Assembly (NCBI RefSeq): GCF_029767755.1
Contig: NZ_JARUQS010000001.1
Location: 558,001 to 622,000 of the forward strand
Origin: Thiomicrorhabdus sp. zzn3
GTDB taxonomy: Bacteria; Pseudomonadota; Gammaproteobacteria; Thiomicrospirales; Thiomicrospiraceae
DNA: 64,000 nucleotides
Direction of reading: 5' to 3'
Position 1 is the stretch's first letter, and each line of letters begins with the position of its first letter. A program made the translations under genes and the position numbers. Shown here piece by piece: positions 27,472-37,167 of this stretch. The notes beneath the pieces are model-generated. The model was not told the origin of the DNA. It was given only the letters and a program-made list of their open reading frames with translations, and did no database searches.

Positions 27472-27488
27472 TGGCATTGCTGTTGCTA
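27472..27488 (+). promoter_or_regulatory. Sigma-54 promoter of flgBCDE
   Basis: TGGCAT-N5-TTGCTA; GG (27473-27474) and GC (27485-27486) are exactly ten bases apart. It lies 85 bases before the flgB start. Confidence 0.88.
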
Positions 27489-27572
27489 AATTCTCAGCAA
27501 GTTAAATGGTTCTTTGACGTATACCCGAGTGGTGTTCACTCAAGAACGGTAAATTGGACATGGAGAATAGCG

Positions 27573-27971
27573 ATGGCGGACTCTATTTTTGGTATTCATG
27601 AACGTGCCTTGCAAATTCGCACTATGCGCGGAGAGCTGCTGGCTAACAACTTGGCAAATGCCGATACGCCTAATTTTAAAGCACGCGATATCGATTTCCG
27701 CAAGGCGATGACGCAAGCGAGTGAAGAGTTAAGCACCTCTAAGCCAGATATGGTTCGAACCAATGCACGTCATATTGAAGGGTTTGCCGAGACCACGACG
27801 GAAGATTTTTTGAAGTACCGCATGCCAACGCAACCTTCACTGGATGGCAATACGGTTGAAACCCATGTGGAAAAAGCCCAATTCATGGAAAACGCCATGC
27901 AGCACCAAGCGACATTGGAGTTTATTAACAGCAAAATTACTGGTATTCGCGGTGCCTTGCGCGGTGAGTAA
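27573..27971 (+). CDS. flgB: Flagellar proximal rod protein
   Basis: 132 residues from the ATG at 27573 (GGAG eight bases upstream); the open frame extends back to a TTG inside the promoter, which cannot be the start. The rod/hook signature LLANNLANADTPNFKARDIDF and a C-terminal helix (FINSKITGIRGALRGE) are present. First gene of flgBCDE. Confidence 0.95.
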   Translation: MADSIFGIHERALQIRTMRGELLANNLANADTPNFKARDIDFRKAMTQASEELSTSKPDMVRTNARHIEGFAETTTEDFLKYRMPTQPSLDGNTVETHVEKAQFMENAMQHQATLEFINSKITGIRGALRGE

Positions 27972-27999
27972 TCCAAAACGTTGATAGAGGAAGGTAATC

Positions 28000-28410
28000 A
28001 TGTCGATGTTTAATGTTTTAGATATTTCCGCTTCAGCCATGCATGCGCAGACGGTGCGTTTGAATACCGTGGCTTCAAATCTTGCGAATGCCGATAGCGT
28101 CAGCTCCAATGCGGATGAAACTTATCGCTCCAAACAGCCGGTGTTCCAAACGATTCTGGATCGTACAACTCAAGAGCCAAAAGGCGGGGTGCGTATTAAA
28201 GAGATCGTAGAAAGCCAAGCCCCATTGAAGATGGAGTATAACCCAAACCATCCTATGGCAAATGAAGAAGGCTATATCTACCGTCCGAATGTCAATGTGG
28301 TGGAAGAGATGGCGAATATGCTGTCCGCATCACGCTCTTACGAAACCAATATTGAGGTGATGAATACTTCGAAACAACTGCTTTTAAGAACCATTCAGCT
28401 AGGGCAATAG
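28000..28410 (+). CDS. flgC: Flagellar proximal rod protein
   Basis: 136 residues with the N-terminal motif ASNLANADSVSSNADETYRSK and the C-terminal helix NMLSASRSYETNIEVMNTSKQLLLRTIQ shared by rod and hook proteins. Starts 28 bases after flgB with a GAGGAAGG binding site. Confidence 0.95.
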   Translation: MSMFNVLDISASAMHAQTVRLNTVASNLANADSVSSNADETYRSKQPVFQTILDRTTQEPKGGVRIKEIVESQAPLKMEYNPNHPMANEEGYIYRPNVNVVEEMANMLSASRSYETNIEVMNTSKQLLLRTIQLGQ

Positions 28411-28431
28411 CCAGCGCTCAGGAGATAGAAC

Positions 28432-29121
28432 ATGGCAGACAACTTAACTGTAAACACTAGCTCAACCGACTATATGGCTGCAATGCAGCAGAGTTCGAAT
28501 CCCGCGTCTTTTGCTCCAAGCAATGAGATGGGGCAGACCGAATTCTTAATGCTGCTAACCACACAGATGCAGAACCAGGATCCGACAAAACCGATGGATC
28601 CGACTAACTTTATATCAGATCTGACACAGATGAGTCAGTTGGAAGCGACGACTCAAATGACCGAGTCGGTTAAAGCCATGACTCTAGGGTTTCAAAATAT
28701 GCAAACCCTGCAGGGGGCTTCCCTGATTGGCAGAAACGTTCAAGTCAATGGCGAGGAGTTCTCTCATAACCAGGGTGTCTCATCTCAGTTTCGTTTGACG
28801 GCGGACCAGCCGCTGACAGATGTCACTGTGGTGGTTTCAAATGAAGACGGTGTGGTTAAAGAGATTGATGTGGGCAGCTTACAAGAAGGCGAGAAAACGA
28901 TCGATTGGAACGGTATCGATAAATATGGAGAGGAGCGCGCCAGTGGAGTCTATAACCTAACCGCTTACGGAACCGATGAAAACGGTGATTTGCAGTCTAT
29001 CGATACCGTAGTCGGTTCCAGAGTCAATACGGTCGGGGTTAATACCGATGGAACCATTACTTTAACGCTGGCGACCGGAGAGCGGGTCTCGATGGATGCG
29101 GTCAGAGAAATCAGCGGTTAA
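28432..29121 (+). CDS. flgD: Flagellar hook cap protein
   Basis: Scaffold that caps the growing hook and is discarded. 229 residues: disordered Ser/Asn-rich start, the FlgD motif TEFLMLLTTQMQNQDPTKPMDP, then a beta-sandwich with WNGIDKYGERA-like segment IDWNGIDKYGEERASGVY and a C-terminal Tudor-like part. Follows flgC by 21 bases. Confidence 0.95.
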   Translation: MADNLTVNTSSTDYMAAMQQSSNPASFAPSNEMGQTEFLMLLTTQMQNQDPTKPMDPTNFISDLTQMSQLEATTQMTESVKAMTLGFQNMQTLQGASLIGRNVQVNGEEFSHNQGVSSQFRLTADQPLTDVTVVVSNEDGVVKEIDVGSLQEGEKTIDWNGIDKYGEERASGVYNLTAYGTDENGDLQSIDTVVGSRVNTVGVNTDGTITLTLATGERVSMDAVREISG

Positions 29122-29163
29122 ATAAAAAAATAATATTAATCTGAAAATTTCAAATGCTTAACA

Positions 29164-29193
29164 CAATTCAAGGAGAGATAACTCCTGGAATTG
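29164..29193 (+). promoter_or_regulatory. Stem-loop between flgD and flgE
   Basis: CAATTCAAGGAG (29164-29175) pairs with CTCCTGGAATTG (29182-29193) at eleven of twelve positions, loop of six. It has no T run, so it is not a terminator; it lies before the separate binding site AAGGAG of flgE. It may mark a processing or stability site that raises flgE mRNA. Confidence 0.6.
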
Positions 29194-29215
29194 AATCGTA
29201 CACAAGGAGAATATC

Positions 29216-30802
29216 ATGGGTGTCTCATACGATTTAAATGCCTTAAGTGGTATCAATGCAGCCTCAACTGGATTGGGGGTGATTTCGAATAACCTGGCTA
29301 ATGCTCAGTCGGTCGGCTTTAAAGGATCTCGTGCCGAGTTTGCGGACATGTTTTCTGGTGCACAAAACTCACCTGGTAATGGGGCGCGAGTCGCTGCAAT
29401 CACTCAAGATTTCAGTCAGGGTACCATCAACGGCACCGGGCGTGAGTTGGATATGGCGATTGACGGCGAAGGTTTTTTTGTTTTGGAAGATCAAACCGGA
29501 CGCTATGACAATATTTACACGCGCAATGGTTCTTTTAAATTAGATAAGGATGGTTATTTGACTTCCCAGGAAGGCAATAAGGTTCAGGGGTATTTGTTGA
29601 ACCAGACACTGTCCACAGAAACTAACCCTGTATTTGAAACCACTTTAGGATCAATTGATTTGGATGAATTGAACAAGATTCCTAAGGCAACGGATGAGAT
29701 GACGTTCGATATTAACCTGGATGGTCAAGAGATCAACAATATTGACACCAGCACGGCAGTAGCGACGGAAACCAGTGTCGGGTCGGTAACTAACTTGCCT
29801 AACCTGATCGGGGATACTTATGGCGGGTTCCCAAATTTCTCAACGAATAAGATTGTGCATGATACCTTGGGTGGTGAACATCGCTTGACGGCTAACTTTT
29901 ATAAGCGTGATGTGATCGATTCAACTATCGCTGGGGGGAATTCTGATTTGGCCTCTGGTGAAAAATACACCAGTTGGCTGGTTCAGTACACCATGCAAGA
30001 TTACGATGAAGCGACAGGGCAGTGGGTACAAAGTGGTGAACGTTATGATAACGGTGCTGATGGAATCACCGGTACTGGTGACGTTGGTGAAGGCCCAACA
30101 GGTGAATTCGGTCAGATTTTTGAATTGCGTTTTGATACCAACGGAAATCTAATCGATGTTCGTCAACCTGAGGATCCAGCAAGCCCTGGATTGTATGATT
30201 CAGCATTTGTTGGTGGTGAGCAGACTGACTCACAGCAACCATTAGGTGCGACAGCGGGCAACTGGGCTTCCGTAGGTACGGAATCAGAGCTGAGCTTTCA
30301 AATTACCAACCCATTAACCGGTGCAACGGATCCTTTAGGTTTGAACGATCCAGCCAATAACCGCATTAAAATTGATATCGACTTTTCTGAGATGACTCAA
30401 TTTGCAGGTACTTACAACCTACGCGGTGTATCGCAAAACGGTTATTCGGTCGGTGACTTGGTTGGTTTGAATACCGGTCTTGACGGAGTGATTGAAGCGC
30501 GTTATTCAAACGGGCGTTCAGTTCCGGTAGCGCAGCTGGCTCTTGCCAACTTCTCAGATAAGAATGCGATGGAAAAATTAGGTGCTCAGAACTACGCGGA
30601 ATCATTTGCTTCCGGCACGGTTCAATTGGGGTCACCGCAAAGCAGTGGTTTGGGATCCATTAATGCCGGTTCGTTGGAGTACTCTAACGTAGATGTCGCC
30701 GCAGAACTGGTGAACATGATTCAAACTCAACGTACTTACCAGGCTTCAGCCCAGGTTATTTCAACCTCTCAGCAGCTGACGCAAACGATCTTGAACTTGT
30801 AA
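29216..30802 (+). CDS. flgE: Flagellar hook protein
   Basis: Forms the hook that joins rod and filament. 528 residues, longer than the roughly 400 of enteric FlgE because of a larger surface domain in the middle (about 170-400). The N-terminus has the family motif VISNNLANAQSVGFKGSRAEF; the C-terminus ends with AAELVNMIQTQRTYQASAQ. Followed by a strong terminator. Confidence 0.95.
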   Translation: MGVSYDLNALSGINAASTGLGVISNNLANAQSVGFKGSRAEFADMFSGAQNSPGNGARVAAITQDFSQGTINGTGRELDMAIDGEGFFVLEDQTGRYDNIYTRNGSFKLDKDGYLTSQEGNKVQGYLLNQTLSTETNPVFETTLGSIDLDELNKIPKATDEMTFDINLDGQEINNIDTSTAVATETSVGSVTNLPNLIGDTYGGFPNFSTNKIVHDTLGGEHRLTANFYKRDVIDSTIAGGNSDLASGEKYTSWLVQYTMQDYDEATGQWVQSGERYDNGADGITGTGDVGEGPTGEFGQIFELRFDTNGNLIDVRQPEDPASPGLYDSAFVGGEQTDSQQPLGATAGNWASVGTESELSFQITNPLTGATDPLGLNDPANNRIKIDIDFSEMTQFAGTYNLRGVSQNGYSVGDLVGLNTGLDGVIEARYSNGRSVPVAQLALANFSDKNAMEKLGAQNYAESFASGTVQLGSPQSSGLGSINAGSLEYSNVDVAAELVNMIQTQRTYQASAQVISTSQQLTQTILNL

Positions 30803-30832
30803 TCCATTTTATTACAGCTTTTTTCTGGTCTT

Positions 30833-30858
30833 GCCGGCAAACCTTTGCCGGCCTTTTT
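30833..30858 (+). terminator. Rho-independent terminator after flgE
   Basis: GCCGGCAAA (30833-30841) and TTTGCCGGC (30844-30852) form the stem, followed by CTTTTTG. Confidence 0.85.
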
Positions 30859-30932
30859 GCCATATGGCAAACCTTTCCTTATAAGTTTATCGACTGCTTT
30901 TCTAAAACCTTTAATCTTTTTTTAATTAAAGT

Positions 30933-30949
30933 TGGCACGGTGCCTGCTG
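30933..30949 (+). promoter_or_regulatory. Sigma-54 promoter of flgFGH
   Basis: TGGCAC-N5-CTGCTG; GG (30934-30935) and GC (30946-30947) are ten bases apart. The best match to consensus among the four sigma-54 sites seen. Confidence 0.9.
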
Positions 30950-31074
30950 TACTCTTTCTGACTATAAAAGAAAGTGTCAAAAAAAAGACATTTCGCTAAA
31001 CACACAAGAGAAACGCCGTCAAAAACGGCATTTATAAATAACAGTCTCACTACGTTCAAGTTGGAAGAATCGTT

Positions 31075-31818
31075 ATGGATCGGATGTTATACATTTCAAT
31101 GAGTGGCGCCAAAGAGGTCATGTTGTCGCAGGCGAATAATGCCAATAATTTGGCGAATGCGAATACGGATGGCTTTAAGCAGGACTTTAACGAGTTCAGA
31201 GCGCAACACATGGAAGGTCCGGGTTGGCATACGCGTACCTACTCTCTGGATGAGCGTCCGGCGACAGATTTTACGCCAGGTGCTCTGAAAGTGACCGGAC
31301 GCAATTTGGATGTGATGACTCAGGAAGACGGATTTTTGGCGATTCAGACCCCGCAGGGTGATGAAGCTTACACTCGGACCGCCAGCATGCAGCTGACCGC
31401 CAATGGTGACCTGGTTGATGTCAAGGGTAATCCTATTCTGAACGTAGGCGGGGTGCCGATTAATATTCCACCTTCAAAAAACATTACCATTGGAGATGAC
31501 GGCACTATTTCCATTGTTCCAGAAGGTGCGCCAACCAACCAGTTGGTCGTATTGGATCAGTTGCGATTAGTGCAGCCGGATCTGAAATCCTTGCAAAAGG
31601 GTGAGGATGGCTATATCCGCCAGCTTGAGGGTGAACCCCCTTTAGAGCAAGGGATTGTTAAGGTGGTTTCGGGTGCTGTTGAAAGCAGTAATGTGAATAC
31701 GGCTGAAGCACTGGTGAATATGATTGAGCTTTCGCGTAAGTATGAGATGCAGGTAAAAATGATGTCAACGGCAAAATCTCATGCCCAAAAGTCTGACCAA
31801 TTGTTATCGATTAGATAG
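31075..31818 (+). CDS. flgF: Flagellar proximal rod protein
   Basis: 247 residues. Rod signature NANNLANANTDGFKQDFNEFRAQ near the N-terminus and the closing helix AEALVNMIELSRKYEMQVKMM. First gene after the sigma-54 promoter at 30933; flgG follows by 24 bases. Confidence 0.95.
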   Translation: MDRMLYISMSGAKEVMLSQANNANNLANANTDGFKQDFNEFRAQHMEGPGWHTRTYSLDERPATDFTPGALKVTGRNLDVMTQEDGFLAIQTPQGDEAYTRTASMQLTANGDLVDVKGNPILNVGGVPINIPPSKNITIGDDGTISIVPEGAPTNQLVVLDQLRLVQPDLKSLQKGEDGYIRQLEGEPPLEQGIVKVVSGAVESSNVNTAEALVNMIELSRKYEMQVKMMSTAKSHAQKSDQLLSIR

Positions 31819-31842
31819 TAAAAAAACGTTAGGGGAATCGTT

Positions 31843-32634
31843 ATGAACAGAGCATTATATGTTGCCAAAACAGGCTTGGAAGCACAGCAGTTCCGCCTGG
31901 CGGCTATTTCGAATAACCTGGCCAACGCCAATACTTATGGTTTTAAATCCGGGCGGGCTGAATTTGATGATTTGATTTATCAAAATGTTCGTCAGCCCGG
32001 TGCGCAAGCCACTCAGGATGAGGCGAATACCTTGCCTTCCGGTTTGCAGTTGGGTACAGGGGTGAAAGCGGTTGGCGTCCAGAAAATTCATACCCAGGGT
32101 AACATCATCGTGACGGACAATCAGCTGGATATTGCCGTTGAAGGAAAAGGCTTTTTCCAGGTTCTGGATGCTAACGGTGAAATCATGTATACCCGTGACG
32201 GTTCATTCCAGATTAACCAGAACGGCGATATTGTGACTTCATCAGGTTATTTGCTGGAACCCAATATCAATATTCCTCAGGATGCGACTGAAATTTCGAT
32301 TACCCGAGACGGTGCCGTATTTGTTACACAGCCGGGTAATGTAGCGCAAAACCAAGTTGGACAAATCGAGCTGGCTACCTTTATAAACCCAGCCGGTTTG
32401 GAATCGATCGGGGGGAATTTTTATAGTGAAACCACTGCCAGTGGTGCGCCGAACATTAACAACCCTCAGACTGCCGAAGCGGGAAGTGTTTTACAGGGCG
32501 CTTTGGAAGGGTCTAACGTCAATACGGTGGAAGAATTGATTGGCATGATCGAAGCTCAGCGCACTTACGAGATGAACTCAAAAGCTATCTCGGCTGCGGA
32601 TGGCATGATGCAATACCTGAATAACAATACTTAA
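31843..32634 (+). CDS. flgG: Flagellar distal rod protein
   Basis: 263 residues, close to the family norm. Has the FlgG segments LYVAKTGLEAQQFRLAAISNNL, the rod signature ANANTYGFKSGRAEFDD and the C-terminal NTVEELIGMIEAQRTYEMNSK. Binding site AGGGGA upstream. Confidence 0.96.
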   Translation: MNRALYVAKTGLEAQQFRLAAISNNLANANTYGFKSGRAEFDDLIYQNVRQPGAQATQDEANTLPSGLQLGTGVKAVGVQKIHTQGNIIVTDNQLDIAVEGKGFFQVLDANGEIMYTRDGSFQINQNGDIVTSSGYLLEPNINIPQDATEISITRDGAVFVTQPGNVAQNQVGQIELATFINPAGLESIGGNFYSETTASGAPNINNPQTAEAGSVLQGALEGSNVNTVEELIGMIEAQRTYEMNSKAISAADGMMQYLNNNT

Positions 32635-32674
32635 TTGGACTTAAGTTGATATAAGTCGTTAAGAGGACAGAACC

Positions 32675-33385
32675 ATGAATGTTTTAAGACATACTTCCAA
32701 AATTTCAACAGGCCTGTTCGTTTTTACCGTGGCGTTGTTGAGCGGATGCAGTTCAACACCGGAACGAGTTCAACAAATGAGTTTTGAACCGAATTACCCG
32801 TTGAATATTCCGCAACAAACTCAGCCGAATAATGGATCGCTTTATCAAACCGGGGCCATGACGCTGTTCGATGATTCGCGCGCGCACCGTGTTGGAGACA
32901 TTATTACCATTACCTTGACGGAAAAGTTCGACGCCAAGAAAAAGGATGAAGCGAAGTACAACAAATCTAATTCACAGGATTTTGGAGTCAGCACACCTTT
33001 AAACGTATTTGGTCGCAGTGCCGGGCAAGTCGCTTCTGAATTGGGAACCTTGGGGGTTGGCTACGGTTCAACCGGGTCTTTCCAGGGTAAAAGTGATGTG
33101 AAACAAAATTCCAGTTTGACAGGGGCCATCGCGGTGACCGTTGTAGAGGTCATTCCAAATGGTAATTTGGTGGTGCGCGGTGAAAAACGCTTGGCCATTC
33201 ATGAGGGGGATGAAGTGATTCAGTTTGCAGGGATTATTCGCCCCCAGGATATCCGTCCGGATAACAGTATCGATTCGACCAAGGTGGCAGATGTAAGACT
33301 GGTTTATAAAGATGTTGGTATGTCGGGCGACACCGGCCGTCCAAGCGCCTTGACGCAGTGGATGAATAAATACTGGCCGATTTAA
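32675..33385 (+). CDS. flgH: Flagellar L-ring protein (lipoprotein)
   Basis: Outer-membrane lipoprotein ring of the basal body. 236 residues with a lipobox LLSGC, the family segment GAMTLFDDSRAHRVGDIITI and the C-terminal IIRPQDI and GDTGRPSALTQWMNKYWPI. The signal-peptide coding region contains a CAGGCCTG element at 32709-32716 encoding STGL, showing how the octamer is tolerated in genes. Confidence 0.95.
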   Translation: MNVLRHTSKISTGLFVFTVALLSGCSSTPERVQQMSFEPNYPLNIPQQTQPNNGSLYQTGAMTLFDDSRAHRVGDIITITLTEKFDAKKKDEAKYNKSNSQDFGVSTPLNVFGRSAGQVASELGTLGVGYGSTGSFQGKSDVKQNSSLTGAIAVTVVEVIPNGNLVVRGEKRLAIHEGDEVIQFAGIIRPQDIRPDNSIDSTKVADVRLVYKDVGMSGDTGRPSALTQWMNKYWPI

Positions 33386-33497
33386 TTGGGTGTCTAAATC
33401 AATATTCATTACACTTTTATTACTTGGTATAATACCGCAATCAAATTATTGACTTAGTGTATTTCCGTTGATTCTATGCTAAGTCGCATCGTTTTCT

Positions 33498-33541
33498 ACC
33501 GGCCTGTTTTTCAAATCTCCTTTTTGCAGGTCGGTTTTTTC
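33498..33541 (+). terminator. Terminator after flgH
   Basis: ACCGGCCTG (33498-33506) pairs with CAGGTCGGT (33527-33535) with one G-U pair and a 20-base loop, followed by TTTTTT. Confidence 0.7.
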
Positions 33542-33599
33542 TCTCTTTCCTGTTCCTTCCGAATCCTGTTTTGATTTTAGGAGTGTTTCACTTTCTCTT

Positions 33600-33616
33600 T
33601 GGCACACCTTCTGCTT
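33600..33616 (+). promoter_or_regulatory. Sigma-54 promoter of flgIJKL
   Basis: TGGCAC-N5-CTGCTT; GG (33601-33602) and GC (33613-33614) are ten bases apart, 112 bases before flgI. Confidence 0.88.
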
Positions 33617-33727
33617 TTCTAATATCAAAATCCATGTAATTATGTGAAAAGTGTCACTTTTTGCGCATTGCATAAAATACGAATATATAACTAAAACAAC
33701 AGGTTATTCTGATTAGGAGGAATATCA

Positions 33728-34828
33728 ATGTTGACCAGAAAAGCAGTCATATTTTTGACGTTAATGATATTGTGGAATGGACAAGCCTGGGCAGAGCGTG
33801 TCAAAGACCTGGCCAATGTTGCGGGGGTGAGAACCAACCAGTTGGTTGGTTATGGTCTGGTTGTCGGTCTGAATGGGACCGGTGACAAAACGCCGTTCGC
33901 CGAGCAAAGTTTGCTGAGCATGCTCAATAAGTTTGGTATCCATGTACCACCAGACGTGAAAACCAACTCCAAAAACATTGCAGCCGTGGCCGTTCATGCC
34001 GATTTGCCGGCGTTTGCCAAGCAAGGTTCCAAGATCGATATTACGGTATCGTCTCTAGGAAATGCCAAAAGTTTGCGTGGAGGGACTCTGTTGCTGACAC
34101 CACTGAAAGGGGTTGACGGCAATGTGTATGCTTTGGCTCAGGGGAATCTGGTTGTCGGTGGTTTGGATGCCAGTGGAGCGGATGGTTCGCGAATTACCAT
34201 TAATATTCCGAGTGTTGGACGTATTCCTAATGGCGCGACGGTGGAGCGCACGGTGAATACCGGTTTTGACTTGGGCAATACCATTACCCTGAATTTGAAA
34301 GATGCTGACTTTACCACCGCCACCAATATGGTCAATTCCATTAACGCCATGTTGGGAGAAGGCACGGCAAGTGCGCGAGATGCCGAGTCGATTGATGTCA
34401 TGGCGCCGCGTTTGCCAAACCAACGTGTTGCATTCTTGTCGGTTCTGGAAAATATTGAAGTCACGCCTGGAGAGGAAGCCGCTAAGGTGATTGTGAACTC
34501 TCGTACAGGTACAGTTGTCATCGGTCAGCATGTTAAGGTCAGCCCAGCCGCCGTTACTCACGGTGGACTGGTGGTTAAAATCAGCGAAGATCCTGCGGTC
34601 TCACAACCTAATCCGTTTGCTGGCGGCAATACGGCCGTCACACCACAGACCAATGTTGAGGTTCAAAACCAGGGTGACGGACGCATGTTTGAGTTTCCGC
34701 AAGGCGTTTCTTTGAATGATATTGTGCAGGCGGTGAATAAAGTGGGTGCCGCTCCTGGAGACTTGGTCGCCATTTTAGAAGCCTTGAAGCAGGCCGGTTC
34801 ATTGAAAGCCGAACTGATGATTATCTAA
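33728..34828 (+). CDS. flgI: Flagellar P-ring protein
   Basis: Periplasmic ring of the basal body that sits in the peptidoglycan layer. 366 residues; signal peptide ends GQAWAER, then [30 protein letters not shown] and the C-terminal [27 protein letters not shown] is placed well for the ATG. Confidence 0.96.
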   Translation: MLTRKAVIFLTLMILWNGQAWAERVKDLANVAGVRTNQLVGYGLVVGLNGTGDKTPFAEQSLLSMLNKFGIHVPPDVKTNSKNIAAVAVHADLPAFAKQGSKIDITVSSLGNAKSLRGGTLLLTPLKGVDGNVYALAQGNLVVGGLDASGADGSRITINIPSVGRIPNGATVERTVNTGFDLGNTITLNLKDADFTTATNMVNSINAMLGEGTASARDAESIDVMAPRLPNQRVAFLSVLENIEVTPGEEAAKVIVNSRTGTVVIGQHVKVSPAAVTHGGLVVKISEDPAVSQPNPFAGGNTAVTPQTNVEVQNQGDGRMFEFPQGVSLNDIVQAVNKVGAAPGDLVAILEALKQAGSLKAELMII

Positions 34829-34844
34829 ATCTAAAGAGGGCATA

Positions 34845-35273
34845 ATGATGGGGATTCAAAATTCATCCGATTTGCTATCAGGGTCACAAGGTGGCCTGAA
34901 AAACTATCAGAATTATGCGGATATCGGTGCGTTAAATGATCTTAAGAAGCAAGCTCGTGAAGACGAGCGTGCCGCTTTGAGACCGGTTGCCGAACAGTTT
35001 GAGGCTCTTTTTGTCCAGCAAATTTTAAAAGAAGCGCGCAAGGTCAGTTTTGACGACGGCTGGCTGGATGGCAATCAGGGCGATTTCTATAAAGATTGGT
35101 ATGACAAACAGTTGGCACAAGATTTAGCCGCTAAAGGAACGTTGGGATTTGCCGATAACATTGTTGAGCAACTTGCTCCGCGGGATCAAGGCGTGTCAAA
35201 ATGGCCTACAGAAGCTAAAGCGGATGCGGTTGACTCTACTCAACAGGTATTGGCACTCAGAAAGATTAAATAA
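34845..35273 (+). CDS. flgJ: Short FlgJ, rod-binding domain only
   Basis: 142 residues, against about 310 in E. coli. The rod-cap domain is present (LRPVAEQFEALFVQQILKEAR and the GDFYKDWYDKQLAQDLA segment), but the C-terminal muramidase domain is wholly absent; the frame ends with a short basic tail followed by the flgK leader. Such single-domain FlgJ proteins need a separate peptidoglycan hydrolase. A candidate is the MltC-like gene at 38261. Confidence 0.9.
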   Translation: MMGIQNSSDLLSGSQGGLKNYQNYADIGALNDLKKQAREDERAALRPVAEQFEALFVQQILKEARKVSFDDGWLDGNQGDFYKDWYDKQLAQDLAAKGTLGFADNIVEQLAPRDQGVSKWPTEAKADAVDSTQQVLALRKIK

Positions 35274-35324
35274 CAGCCATGCGCTAAACGTAACCTGTTT
35301 GCTTGACCAGAAAAGGAATACATT

Positions 35325-37163
35325 ATGTCAGATCTTCTGATTATTGGCTCAAATGCGACTAACGCGTACAAGACGGCGCTTGATGTCACCAGTCATAACG
35401 TTGCCAATGTCGGTACCGAAGGGTACTCACGCCAAAGAGCGGAAATAGCCGCGAATACTCCATCTGTTGCTGGTCAAGGTTTCCTCGGAAGCGGGTCGCG
35501 GGTCGATACGGTAACTCGAATTCAGGCTGATTACATTCAAAAGCAGCTTAACAGCAGCAACTCTCTAGTCGAACGTTATGATCAGCAGTTGCAATTGTCT
35601 CAACAGGTTGAAGGGATTGTGGCCAGTAACGACGAAGGCGTGCAAGAGTTTATGCAACGCTTTTTCGATAGCTTACAAGAGGTTGCCGATAACCCGACTT
35701 CAACATCCACGCGTCAAATGGTTTTGGATGAAGCCAATAATATGGAAAGCCAGATCCGCAATATGACCGCGGTGCTTGGTGAGGTTCATGAACAGGTAAA
35801 CGATCAAATTAATACCTTGGCGGTCGAAGTAAATGATCGTTTAAACACGATTCAAAGAATTAATGAAGAAGTCTCGCGGGCTTTGACGGTTGGAACGCAA
35901 CCTCCCAACGACCTCCTGGATCAGCGAGATCAGGCGATTCTTGAGCTCAGTGGTTATATCGATGTACAGGTCTTTCAGCAAAATGACGGGCGCATAGATA
36001 TTCATACGGCCAATGGGCGCTTACCTTTGTTAAGTGACGGTACCGTTACTTACTTGGAGACAGATTTCAGTCCTTACCGTGATGAAAACCGCGTTGAAGT
36101 CTATATGAGTATTGGTGGCCAAAGAACCGTCATCAGCGATTATCTGACGGGGGGGCAGATGGGGGGTGTTTTAGACTTCAGAAACAACATGTTGGATCAG
36201 GCGCAAAACGATCTTGGTTTAACGCTAAATGGTTTTGTGGCCTCAATGAACTGGCAGCATTACCAGGGCTACGATATTAATGGTGATGCGGGAGCTGAAT
36301 TGTTTCAACCGCTTACTTCAAATGTAATTAAAAACATCAATAACGATCCTGCATCAGGCAGTGGGAGCGGGTTGACGGTAACCTTTAATCCTCTGCAACC
36401 GGCCGCTGGCTTTAATGGTGAACCACCATATACGCCGGCGACACAGCCCACAACCTATGGGGACAAAGAAGAGTATCTCAATAATGCTTTCACGGCCATT
36501 GGTGAAATGCAGCCCAGAGAGTATGAAATGGTTTTTAATGCGGGTACCAACTCTTTTGATGTATATGAAAAGGGAGAATCGACGTTACTCGGTTCGTTTG
36601 CGAATGATCCGCTCACTCCGGCTATTATTGATGGACTGGAGTTTAAAGCGGATGGCGGCGTTTATGCTGATAATGATCGTTTCTTAGTGAAACCGCATCA
36701 AGATATTTTGGATCAGTTTGAATCGGTGATTGCCGATTCGGACTTATTGGCTACGCGAGGCCAAAGTCCCGTTGATTCTGATAACGACGGTTCTTTAGCC
36801 GATGAGATACCCGCGCCAGGTGCCTATGGCGATAACGTCAATGTGGCGAATATGGCCAGCTTGCAATCCAAAAAACTGCTGTTGGCAGACAATAATGGAA
36901 TTGCGTCAGAAACCCTTTTAGGCGGCTATTCGACTATGTCCAGTAAAGTGGGGATGTATGTTCGCGGATCGGAGATACAGCTTACCGCTCAGACGAATGT
37001 GTACAATCAGATTATGAATCAAAGAGAATCCTTGTCGGGAGTCAGTCTGGATGAAGAAGCGGCTAATTTGATGCGTTTTCAGCAGGCCTATGAGGCTTCC
37101 GCACAAATTATTTCTACCTCACAAAGTATATTTCAAACCCTGTTAGGCGTGGTGAGAGGATAA
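35325..37163 (+). CDS. flgK: Flagellar hook-associated protein 1
   Basis: First junction protein between hook and filament. 612 residues; N-terminal LDVTSHNVANVGTEGYSRQRAEI and C-terminal SGVSLDEEAANLMRFQQAYEASAQIISTS are diagnostic, with a large variable centre. Starts 51 bases after flgJ with a weak AAAAGGAA site. Confidence 0.95.
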   Translation: MSDLLIIGSNATNAYKTALDVTSHNVANVGTEGYSRQRAEIAANTPSVAGQGFLGSGSRVDTVTRIQADYIQKQLNSSNSLVERYDQQLQLSQQVEGIVASNDEGVQEFMQRFFDSLQEVADNPTSTSTRQMVLDEANNMESQIRNMTAVLGEVHEQVNDQINTLAVEVNDRLNTIQRINEEVSRALTVGTQPPNDLLDQRDQAILELSGYIDVQVFQQNDGRIDIHTANGRLPLLSDGTVTYLETDFSPYRDENRVEVYMSIGGQRTVISDYLTGGQMGGVLDFRNNMLDQAQNDLGLTLNGFVASMNWQHYQGYDINGDAGAELFQPLTSNVIKNINNDPASGSGSGLTVTFNPLQPAAGFNGEPPYTPATQPTTYGDKEEYLNNAFTAIGEMQPREYEMVFNAGTNSFDVYEKGESTLLGSFANDPLTPAIIDGLEFKADGGVYADNDRFLVKPHQDILDQFESVIADSDLLATRGQSPVDSDNDGSLADEIPAPGAYGDNVNVANMASLQSKKLLLADNNGIASETLLGGYSTMSSKVGMYVRGSEIQLTAQTNVYNQIMNQRESLSGVSLDEEAANLMRFQQAYEASAQIISTSQSIFQTLLGVVRG

Positions 37164-37167
37164 GAGA

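Larger units (their letters stand above)
27118..27572. other. 455-base region between flgT and flgB
   Basis: No credible gene. It holds a 24-base palindrome around CAGGCCTG (27206-27229), T-rich sequence, and the sigma-54 promoter of flgB at 27472-27488. Confidence 0.6.
33386..33727. other. 342-base region between flgH and flgI
   Basis: No credible gene; a 64-codon frame on the minus strand overlaps the terminator and promoter here and was rejected. Contains the flgH terminator (33498-33541) and the flgI sigma-54 promoter (33600-33616). Confidence 0.6.

Noticed and set aside
33479-33673. 64-codon frame on the minus strand in the flgH-flgI gap
   Set aside because: Overlaps the flgH terminator and the flgI sigma-54 promoter; composition is Lys/Glu-rich by chance and no binding site is seen.
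34055-34561. 168-codon open frame on the minus strand
   Set aside because: Antisense shadow of flgI.
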